From positions 1 to 10,080 of the forward strand of contig JAMQPJ010000202.1 in NCBI GenBank assembly GCA_023717585.1: 10,080 bases of DNA, in the 5' to 3' direction. This document shows, piece after piece, positions 1 to 5,368 of this stretch. The stretch comes from Thermoanaerobaculia bacterium (GTDB lineage: Bacteria > Acidobacteriota > Thermoanaerobaculia > UBA5066). Each line of letters opens with the position of its first letter. The first letter of the stretch is position 1. The translations under genes were made by a program, and so were the position numbers. Below the pieces are notes generated by a model, which worked only from the letters and a program-made list of their open reading frames with translations, did no database searches and was not told the DNA's origin.

Positions 1-111
1 CGAAGGCTCGCGAGGCGCGGGAAGGCCCGGTGGGATTTCGAGGGCGATCGCGCCCGCGCGCCGCGCCCGCGAAAGGAGGTCGTTTCGCTCGTCGGCAGTC
101 AGCGGCGTCAT
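1..111 (-). CDS. 5' end of a gene cut by the window edge; possibly AMMECR1-domain protein
   Basis: An ATG at 111-109 overlaps the TGA of the membrane-protein gene (110-108) in the classic ATGA arrangement. The frame then stays open for 37 codons to the window edge. The N-terminus begins MTPLTADERNDLLSRARRAG and continues into a Pro-rich stretch ending PGLPAPREPS. The pattern 'Leu-Thr-x-x-Glu-Arg-x-x-Leu-Leu-x-x-Ala-Arg' followed by a proline-rich segment resembles the start of AMMECR1-domain proteins, but the diagnostic 'GxFVTL...LRGCIG' core would lie outside the window, so this name is a guess. A purine-rich stretch that could serve as ribosome binding site is not obvious, so translation probably depends on coupling to the gene before it. 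The coding call is fairly safe because of the overlap and the open frame. The family is uncertain. Confidence 0.5.
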   Translation of the reverse strand, partial: MTPLTADERNDLLSRARRAGAIALEIPPGLPAPREPS

Positions 112-1145
112 GCGACCGGACCCGGCGAGACGCTGCCCGAACGCACCGTCTCCGGCGCGGCCCATTGCTGCGCCGCCGACTCTTCCGGCGCGGGCGGGGC
201 CGGCCAGAGCGAGACGAAGGCGCCGCTCACGGAAAGGTCGTAGGCGACGCTGACGAGCACCTGAGCGAGGACGATGACGGCCGTCCCGAGGGCGAAGAGG
301 ACGAACGAGCGCCCCGCGACGAGCGAGAGCGCGAGGCGGGGAACGAGGAACGCGAAACCCGAGACGAAACCGGCGGCGAGAGTGAGCAGATACAGGAGCA
401 CGGTCCTCGAAAGCGCGGCGCGCGTCCACGACACCGCGCGGCCGACGGCCTCGAGCGCGTCGACGTCCTCGCTCGCCGCGAGCCGGCACGCGACGAGGTA
501 GAGGACGCGCAGGACGATCGATCCCCCCAGCGCGAGCGGAAGGACGAGGAGGAAGAGCACGAAGGCCAGGGCGGTGAGGCCGCCGCGCGACGACGCGCCG
601 GCGAAGACGGCGAGGCCGAGGGGAAGGACCAGCAGCAGCACGACGGACGAGAGCGCGAGTCCGTAGAGGTTCACGAGCGCGAAAAACCTCCCGTAGCTCC
701 GGCGCGCGGACGACCAGAAGACCGACCCGAGAACCGGGTGGCGGAAGGCGGCGAGGGCGGCGTCCTCGGCCGCGTTGGCGTCGATCGCGAGAAGGCATCC
801 CGTGATGCCCGCCCGGAGAAAAGCCGCCAGCGCCGTCAGAACCAGCAGGACCGAGAGGAGCCCGAGAAGGCCGAGGAGAAGCGCGAACGGAGCAACCCGC
901 AGGCCCTCGAGGAAGTTCCGGAGCGGCTCCACGAGCGCCGCCGGGTCCCGCGACGACGAGGCGCTCCATCCGAACCCGCGGGAAAACCCCGCGACTCTCA
1001 GGACAACGAGGAGACCGGGGACGGCGATCGACGCGAGGACCGCGAGCCCGAAGGCCAGGGGCGCGAGGATGAGGCCGGGATTCGCGACGACCGCCGAAAG
1101 CCCGCGCCGGAACGCCTCGGGCGCCGGGCGGGCGGAGGGGGGCAT
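108..1145 (-). CDS. Multi-pass integral membrane protein, function unknown
   Basis: This 345-residue protein is dominated by Leu/Ala/Val-rich hydrophobic segments, at roughly residues 25-50, 83-112, 153-182, 190-219, 246-270 and 280-301, so about six membrane helices. Between them are short charged loops, and the C-terminal tail after residue 312 is Pro/Ser/Ala-rich. No catalytic motif is visible. The overall plan (repeated helix pairs with amphipathic loops such as the SEDVDALEAVGRAVSWTRAA loop around 225-244) resembles the loosely defined 'YciC/GDPD membrane domain-like' proteins, but I would not assign a function. The ATG lies 9 bp after the stop of the DnaC-like gene without a clear Shine-Dalgarno sequence, which suggests translational coupling. 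The end overlaps the next gene by 4 bp (ATGA). It is probably the distal part of the sigma factor/DnaC-like transcript. Confidence 0.85.
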   Translation of the reverse strand: MPPSARPAPEAFRRGLSAVVANPGLILAPLAFGLAVLASIAVPGLLVVLRVAGFSRGFGWSASSSRDPAALVEPLRNFLEGLRVAPFALLLGLLGLLSVLLVLTALAAFLRAGITGCLLAIDANAAEDAALAAFRHPVLGSVFWSSARRSYGRFFALVNLYGLALSSVVLLLVLPLGLAVFAGASSRGGLTALAFVLFLLVLPLALGGSIVLRVLYLVACRLAASEDVDALEAVGRAVSWTRAALSRTVLLYLLTLAAGFVSGFAFLVPRLALSLVAGRSFVLFALGTAVIVLAQVLVSVAYDLSVSGAFVSLWPAPPAPEESAAQQWAAPETVRSGSVSPGPVA

Positions 1146-1154
1146 GGCGACGAC

Positions 1155-1877
1155 TCAGGCCTTGCCCGCGAGCACGGCGCGATAGTCCCGCCCTTCGAGG
1201 GTGACGAGATCGCACATCTCGTGTAGCCGGCTCCGGACCGTCACGCCGATTTTCCCGACCAGAGTTTCCTCGCCGGTCGGCGCCGGCACGTCGCTGAAAT
1301 TCGAGGTCACGATCGTCAGACGCTGGCGGTTGTAGCGCGTGTTGATGAGCCCGTAGAGCACGTCGCGCACCCAGTCCGACTGTCGGCGCGCGCCCAGCTC
1401 GTCCAGGACCAGAAGCTCGGCGTCGCGATAGGGCGCCAGGACATCGTCGGCATTGTCCGGATTCGTGCGCGAGAACGTCGCCTGTATTCTCTCCAGGAGA
1501 TCCGAGAAATCGCAGAACATCCCGCGCACGCCGCAATCCTCGATCAGGCTTCGCAGAATCGCCGTCGCGAGATGCGTCTTGCCGACGCCAACGGGTCCGA
1601 CGAAGAGCAGCCCCCGCGAGGATCCCGGCCATTCCTCCACGAACTTCAACGCCCGGAGGCGCGCGACGGTCTGGCTCTGCGGCGCACCGGGCAGCGGTTT
1701 GTAGTTCTCGAGGCGGCAATTGCGGTAACGCTCCGGAATCTGCGCAGCGCGGAGCCGGTCTTCCGCGCGCTTCGCCGCCTGGCAGCGGCAGGCCACGATC
1801 CGGCCCTGAGCCGTCTCGAGAACGCCGAACCCCATGCACAGGGCGCAGACTTCGCGGTCGGGAGCGTTGGAGGCCAC
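1155..1877 (-). CDS. DnaC/DnaI/IstB-like AAA+ ATPase (putative helicase loader)
   Basis: This 240-residue protein has the full helicase-loader layout. A cysteine cluster (C11, C14, C30, C32) precedes the ATPase and is a likely zinc-binding site. Walker A is GPVGVGKTH (94-102), Walker B is LLVLDELG (155-162), sensor 1 is TSNF (191-194), and VRSRLHEMC near 214-222 carries the probable arginine finger. In the DnaC/DnaI family such proteins bind the replicative helicase and help load it onto DNA, while the related IstB proteins help transposases. No transposase lies nearby, so a cellular role in replication or repair is favoured. The start is GTG at 1877. An in-frame TAG lies four codons upstream, and the next Met (residue 15) would delete the first two cysteines. 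It follows the sigma-factor gene by 16 bp and precedes the membrane-protein gene by 9 bp, which suggests one transcript. Confidence 0.88.
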   Translation of the reverse strand: MASNAPDREVCALCMGFGVLETAQGRIVACRCQAAKRAEDRLRAAQIPERYRNCRLENYKPLPGAPQSQTVARLRALKFVEEWPGSSRGLLFVGPVGVGKTHLATAILRSLIEDCGVRGMFCDFSDLLERIQATFSRTNPDNADDVLAPYRDAELLVLDELGARRQSDWVRDVLYGLINTRYNRQRLTIVTSNFSDVPAPTGEETLVGKIGVTVRSRLHEMCDLVTLEGRDYRAVLAGKA

Positions 1878-1893
1878 GGCCTGATTCTAGGGC

Positions 1894-2784
1894 CTAATTG
1901 AGGAACGCTTTCAGGGCCCGGCTCTTCATCGTGCGCTTGATACGCGCGATGGCCTGCGCCTCGATCTGCCGGACGCGCTCGCGCGAGAGGCGCAGCTCCT
2001 CGCCGATCTCCTGCAGCGTCATCGGCTCCCGCTCGCCGTCGGAGCCGTCCTCGGGAATGCCGAAACGCCGGCAGAGGATGGCGCGCTCCTTTTTCGGAAG
2101 CGACTCGAGCAGGCTCCGCGTCTGCTCCACACTCGAGCGCTGCAGCATCTGGTCGTCGGCCGCCGCGACGGACGTCTGCTCGAGCGTGTCGCCGAGCGTG
2201 CGGTCCTCCTCGGCTCCGAAGACGTCGGACAGCGACTCCGAGCTGCGGGACATCGCCATGAGATTCTCGGCTTCGTCCGGCCGGAGTCCGGCCTCCGTCG
2301 CGATCTCCGCCATCGTGGCCTCGCGGCCGAGCGACCGCGAGAGCGCCTCTTTCACGCGCCCGAGGCGGGAGTGGAGAGTCGCTTGCTTGTGCGGGAGTCG
2401 GATGGCCCCCCACTGCTCGGACAGGGCGTTCGAAATCGCCTGCCGCACCCACCACACCGCGTACGTGATGAACTTGACGCCCCGATCGGCATCGAATCGT
2501 CGAGCGGCCTGGATGAGCCCGATGTTCCCCTCGTTGATGAGGTCGAGGAACGAGACGCCCGGAGAATGGAACCGCTTCGCGTAGGAGACGACGAATCTCA
2601 GGTTGCCGCGCACGAGCTCGTCGACGGCCTCGCGCCGCGCGTCTTCCGTCGTCTCCGGATTCTGGATGATCCGTCCGAGCTCCCGCTCCCGCTCGGGTGT
2701 CAGGATCGCGTACCGCGAAATGTCGTCGAGATACTTTCTCAGCACCTTCGAGTCGTCTTCGGGACGCAAGCGCTGGCTCACCAA
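1894..2784 (-). CDS. RNA polymerase sigma-70 family factor, RpoD-like (group 1/2)
   Basis: The 296-residue product lacks region 1.1 but has all other sigma-70 regions. Region 1.2 runs from LRKYLDDISRYAILTPERE (about 15-33). Region 2 lies at about 57-117 and includes LVRGNLRFVVSYAKRF, the core-binding DLINEGNIGLIQAARRFD, and the -10-reading FITYAVWWVRQAI. Region 3 covers about 128-190. Region 4 (about 228-292) has the -35-binding helix-turn-helix TLQEIGEELRLSRERVRQIE. The RpoH box 'QRKLFFNLR' is absent, so it is not a classical sigma-32. At about 243-254 a short acidic insertion (PEDGSDGERE) sits just before the region 4.2 helix-turn-helix. The start could be TTG 2784 or GTG 2781; a GAGGGG at 2802-2797 is 12 or 15 nt away, long for either. 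Its position behind dnaK-hspR suggests a stress-linked alternative factor, but with a short window it could equally be the main sigma factor of the cell. Confidence 0.9.
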   Translation of the reverse strand: MVSQRLRPEDDSKVLRKYLDDISRYAILTPERERELGRIIQNPETTEDARREAVDELVRGNLRFVVSYAKRFHSPGVSFLDLINEGNIGLIQAARRFDADRGVKFITYAVWWVRQAISNALSEQWGAIRLPHKQATLHSRLGRVKEALSRSLGREATMAEIATEAGLRPDEAENLMAMSRSSESLSDVFGAEEDRTLGDTLEQTSVAAADDQMLQRSSVEQTRSLLESLPKKERAILCRRFGIPEDGSDGEREPMTLQEIGEELRLSRERVRQIEAQAIARIKRTMKSRALKAFLN

Positions 2785-2836
2785 ACGCGATTATGTCCCC
2801 TCGCCCGGCGAGCGGGGGATTTCGTCAGCGCGCGAG

Positions 2837-2866
2837 AAAAACGGCGATCCTGTCCCCTTGGCGCCG
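2837..2866 (-). terminator. Weak candidate intrinsic terminator between hspR and the sigma gene
   Basis: Read on the minus strand, CGGCG (2866-2862) can pair with CGCCG (2846-2842) around a 15-nt loop, and the stem is followed at once by five T residues (2841-2837). Placement just after hspR is right for a terminator or attenuator. The stem is only five pairs and the loop is long, so termination would be inefficient, and chance occurrence in GC-rich DNA is possible. Confidence 0.25.
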
Positions 2867-2876
2867 CGGCCTGCGG

Positions 2877-2952
2877 ACGTCACCGCACCCGGAGCACGGC
2901 GATCATTCGCCCTTGCACCGCCCCTCGGAATACGTCAACGCACCCGGAGCAC
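2877..2952. repeat. Pair of 21-bp direct repeats (2877-2897 and 2932-2952)
   Basis: Both copies match ACGTCAnCGCACCCGGAGCAC on the plus strand, identical at 20 of 21 positions (n is C in the first copy and A in the second). The copies start 55 bp apart. The right-hand copy (2932-2952) covers the last codons and TGA stop of hspR. The left-hand copy lies in the intergenic region and would spell the same residues and stop if read in the equivalent frame. The sequence between them is not repeated. It may be a small duplication or a paired protein-binding site. Confidence 0.7.
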
Positions 2953-3333
2953 AATCGCGCCGCGGGGCCGGAGCGCGAGCGCCCGGGAAGACTCCCCCCC
3001 GCGGGACGCGTGCTCGGCCGCGACCGCCCGGATGGACTCCATGAGACGTCCCACCTCGCCCTCCACGCGCGCGAGCCGCGACTTGAGGTCGAGAATCACC
3101 TCCACGCCCGCCAGGTTCACGCCCAGCTCGCGCGTCAGCGTGAGGATGATCTCGAGCCGTTCGACCGTCTCGAGATCGTAAAGGCGCGTGTTTCCGGACG
3201 AGCGGGCGGGCCTGATCAGCCCCTCGCGCTCGTAGAGGCGGAGAGTCTGGGGATGCACGCCGAACCGCTGCGCGACCACGCCGATGAAGACGTAGCCATC
3301 CCGCGCGACCGGAGCCGGTGGATCCATGCTCAT
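2935..3333 (-). CDS. hspR: HspR, MerR-family heat-shock repressor
   Basis: This 132-residue protein has the HspR signature near its N-terminus. YVFIGVVAQRFGVHPQTLRLYEREGL (14-39) forms the winged helix-turn-helix with the conserved HPQTLRLYEREGLI. RPARSSGNTRLYDLETVERL (41-60) is the wing. The GVNLAGVEVIL stretch (71-81) is typical of HspR and leads into a predicted coiled coil (about 80-105) used for dimerisation. In characterised bacteria HspR represses chaperone genes including dnaK and needs DnaK as co-repressor. Placement fits: its ATG shares one base with the dnaK stop (TAATG), so translation is coupled and the repressor is made in proportion to the chaperone. A second ATG two codons on (MSM) is a possible start. 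The basic C-terminal tail (about 111-132) is not conserved family sequence that I recognise. Confidence in the family is high. That it controls the promoter at 5294-5322 is inferred. Confidence 0.93.
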   Translation of the reverse strand: MSMDPPAPVARDGYVFIGVVAQRFGVHPQTLRLYEREGLIRPARSSGNTRLYDLETVERLEIILTLTRELGVNLAGVEVILDLKSRLARVEGEVGRLMESIRAVAAEHASRGGESSRALALRPRGAIVLRVR

Positions 3334-5252
3334 TACTTCTTCTGGTCCACGACCTCGGCGTCGATGACGTCGTCGGCCGGCTTGGACGCCTCCGGACCGC
3401 CCGGTGCGGGGCCGTCGTCGCTTCCGCCTCCTCCCGGCGCACCGGCCGGGGCGGCCTTGTAGAGCGCCTCGGCAATCTTGTAGCTGGCTTTCTGGAGGTT
3501 CTGCGCGGCCTTCTTCAGGGCCTCGGCGTTTCCGGCGCTCGCTTCGAGCACCTTCTTCGCCTCGGCGACCGCCGCGAGGACGGCCTCTTTCTCGGACTCC
3601 GGCACCTTGTCGCCGCTCTCCTCCACGAGCTTCTCGGTCGAGTAGACGAGCGCATCGAGCGCGTTCTTCGCCTCGATCGCCTCGCGCCGCTTCTTGTCTT
3701 CGGCGCTGTGCGACTCGGCGTCCTTCACGAACTTCTCGACCTCCTTCTTGTCGAGGCCCGAGGAGGACGTGATCGTGATCTTCTGCTCCTTGCCCGTGCC
3801 CCGGTCCTTCGCCGACACGTTCAGGATGCCGTTCGCGTCGATGTCGAACGTGACCTCGACCTGCGGCATGCCGCGCGGCGCCGGCGGGATTCCCACGAGG
3901 GAGAAGACGCCGAGGAGCTTGTTGTCGCCGGCCATCTCACGCTCGCCCTGGAGCACCTTGATTTCCACGGAGGTCTGCCCGTCGGAAGCCGTCGAGAACG
4001 TCTCGGCCTTCTTCGTGGGAATGGTGGTGTTCCTTTCGATGAGCTTCGTCATCACGCCGCCGAGCGTCTCGACGCCGAGCGAGAGCGGGGTGACGTCGAG
4101 GAGGAGGAGGTCCTTCACGTCCCCCGCGAGCACGCCTCCCTGCAGGGCCGCGCCGATGGCGACGACCTCGTCGGGGTTGACGGACTTGTTCGGCTCCTTG
4201 CCGAAGAAGTCCTTCACGATCTGCTGGATCTTCGGCATGCGCGTCTGGCCGCCCACGAGGACCACTTCGTCGATCTTCGAGGCGTCGAGCCCGGCATCCT
4301 TGAGCGCCTGCCGGCACGGCCCGACCGAGCGCTGGAGGATGTCGTCCACCAGCGACTCGAGCTTCGCGCGCGTGAGCTTGATGTTGAGGTGTTTCGGGCC
4401 CGAGGCGTCGGCCGTGATGAACGGCAGGTTCACGTCGGTCTCGACGGTCGTCGAGAGCTCGATCTTCGCCTTCTCGGCGGCTTCCTTGAGGCGCTGCGTC
4501 GCCATCGGATCCTTCGAAAGGTCGATTCCCTGGTCCTTCCGGAACTCCGCCTGGAGCCATTCGACGATCTTCTGGTCGATGTTGTCGCCGCCCAGGTGCG
4601 TGTCGCCGTTCGTCGACTTGACCTCCACGACGCCTTCGCCCACTTCGAGGATCGAGATGTCGAACGTGCCGCCTCCGAAGTCGTACACCGCGATCGTCTC
4701 GTTCTTCTTCTTGTCGAGTCCGTAGGCGAGCGCCGCTGCCGTCGGTTCGTTGACGAGCCGCTCGACCTTGAGCCCCGCGATCTGGCCCGCGTCCTTCGTG
4801 GCCTGGCGCTGTGCGTCGTTGAAATAGGCCGGCACCGTGATGACGGCGCGTTCCACCTTCTCGCCGAGGTAGGCCTCCGCGGCCTCCTTCAGCTTCGTGA
4901 GAATCATCGCGGAGATCTCCGGCGGCGAGAGCTCTTTGCCGCCGATTGCGACGCGCGCGTCGCCGTTCGCCGTGCGGACGACTTTGTAGGGCACCATCTT
5001 CATCTCGTCGCTGACCTCGTCGACGCGACGGCCCATGAACCGCTTGATCGAGTACACCGTGTTCTCGGAGTTCGTCACGGCCTGGCGCTTGGCGACCTGT
5101 CCGACGAGGCGCTCGCCGCCTTTTCCGTACGCGACGACGGAAGGCGTCGTGCGGCCGCCTTCGGAGTTCGCGATGACCTCGACCGTGCTGCCTTCGAGGA
5201 CGGCAACCACGCTGTTCGTGGTGCCGAGGTCGATACCGATGATCTTGCTCAT
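3333..5252 (-). CDS. dnaK: Chaperone protein DnaK (Hsp70)
   Basis: This is a complete 639-residue Hsp70, the normal length for bacterial DnaK (E. coli 638). The nucleotide-binding domain has the phosphate-1 loop IGIDLGTTNS (5-14), phosphate-2 loop DFGGGTFDIS (191-200, catalytic-type Thr196), adenosine motif VLVGGQTRMP (331-340) and the connect motifs. The interdomain linker LLLLDVTPLSLG is at about 382-393. The substrate-binding beta domain (GIPPAPRGMPQVEVTFDIDA, about 454-473) and the helical lid follow, and a Gly/Pro-rich tail ends in an acidic DDVIDAEVVDQ motif. The segment after MGRRVDEV carries the roughly 24-residue insert seen in Gram-negative DnaKs. The start is ATG 5252 (MSKIIG), with a GGAAGG box 10 nt upstream. 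An upstream ATG at 5276 would add eight non-conserved residues and is less likely. It is co-transcribed with hspR. No grpE or dnaJ gene is adjacent. It folds and protects proteins in the cytoplasm. Confidence 0.98.
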   Translation of the reverse strand: MSKIIGIDLGTTNSVVAVLEGSTVEVIANSEGGRTTPSVVAYGKGGERLVGQVAKRQAVTNSENTVYSIKRFMGRRVDEVSDEMKMVPYKVVRTANGDARVAIGGKELSPPEISAMILTKLKEAAEAYLGEKVERAVITVPAYFNDAQRQATKDAGQIAGLKVERLVNEPTAAALAYGLDKKKNETIAVYDFGGGTFDISILEVGEGVVEVKSTNGDTHLGGDNIDQKIVEWLQAEFRKDQGIDLSKDPMATQRLKEAAEKAKIELSTTVETDVNLPFITADASGPKHLNIKLTRAKLESLVDDILQRSVGPCRQALKDAGLDASKIDEVVLVGGQTRMPKIQQIVKDFFGKEPNKSVNPDEVVAIGAALQGGVLAGDVKDLLLLDVTPLSLGVETLGGVMTKLIERNTTIPTKKAETFSTASDGQTSVEIKVLQGEREMAGDNKLLGVFSLVGIPPAPRGMPQVEVTFDIDANGILNVSAKDRGTGKEQKITITSSSGLDKKEVEKFVKDAESHSAEDKKRREAIEAKNALDALVYSTEKLVEESGDKVPESEKEAVLAAVAEAKKVLEASAGNAEALKKAAQNLQKASYKIAEALYKAAPAGAPGGGGSDDGPAPGGPEASKPADDVIDAEVVDQKK

Positions 5253-5262
5253 TTCAGGTTTT

Positions 5263-5268
5263 CCTTCC
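5263..5268 (-). promoter_or_regulatory. Ribosome binding site of dnaK
   Basis: GGAAGG on the minus strand lies 10 nt before ATG 5252. It supports that start over the upstream ATG at 5276, which would place this site inside the coding region. Confidence 0.6.
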
Positions 5269-5293
5269 GGACCCAACGACTGGACCCGACAGG

Positions 5294-5322
5294 AATCTAG
5301 GATCTTAGCGCGTCATTGTCAA
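5294..5322 (-). promoter_or_regulatory. Sigma-70-type promoter of dnaK-hspR
   Basis: On the minus strand a perfect -35 box TTGACA (5322-5317) is followed after exactly 17 bp by TAGATT (5299-5294), a 4/6 match to TATAAT. Transcription would begin near 5287, giving a leader of about 35 nt that contains the GGAAGG ribosome binding site. The site is in the 116-bp gap between the PATAN gene and dnaK. No sigma-32 or CIRCE element is visible, so heat control would come from a repressor such as HspR acting here. Confidence 0.65.
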
Positions 5323-5330
5323 GTCCTTGA
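5319..5330. promoter_or_regulatory. Dyad over the dnaK -35 box, candidate repressor operator
   Basis: TCAAGTCCTTGA contains two 5-bp inverted arms (TCAAG and CTTGA) around a central TC. The left arm overlaps the -35 hexamer at 5317-5322. The half-site CTTGA occurs in the known HspR box (CTTGAGT-N7-ACTCAAG), but here the arms point the opposite way and are almost touching, so it is not a canonical HspR site. A repressor bound here would block RNA polymerase. Confidence 0.35.
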
Positions 5331-5368
5331 TGAGGCACACCTACAGCGTTACTTAAGATACCCGTAAA

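Noticed and set aside
30..1226. 398-codon plus-strand frame with very high Arg/Glu/Asp content
   Set aside because: It lies opposite the hydrophobic membrane-protein gene. Antisense of Leu/Ala-rich membrane codons yields such charged sequence. No motif is visible.
1155..1877. Insertion sequence of the IS21 type, suggested by the IstB-like ATPase
   Set aside because: No IstA transposase, terminal inverted repeats or target duplication were found, and the gene sits in a tight operon with a sigma factor.
1894..2784. RpoH (sigma-32) identity for the sigma factor beside dnaK
   Set aside because: The RpoH box QRKLFFNLR is absent, and the linker after region 2.4 reads AIRLPHKQATLHSRLGRV instead, as in RpoD-type factors.
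3318..5300. 660-codon open frame on the plus strand, antisense to dnaK over its whole length
   Set aside because: It is a by-product of GC-rich codons in dnaK. The translation is Leu/Arg/Asp/Val-biased with no domain, and dnaK is beyond doubt on the other strand. Long frames opposite dnaK are a known artefact.
5253..5368. CIRCE element, sigma-32 promoter or canonical HspR box upstream of dnaK
   Set aside because: I looked for TTAGCACTC-N9-GAGTGCTAA, CTTGAAA with CCCCAT, and CTTGAGT-N7-ACTCAAG. None is present even with several mismatches; only the inverted-orientation CTTGA dyad was found.
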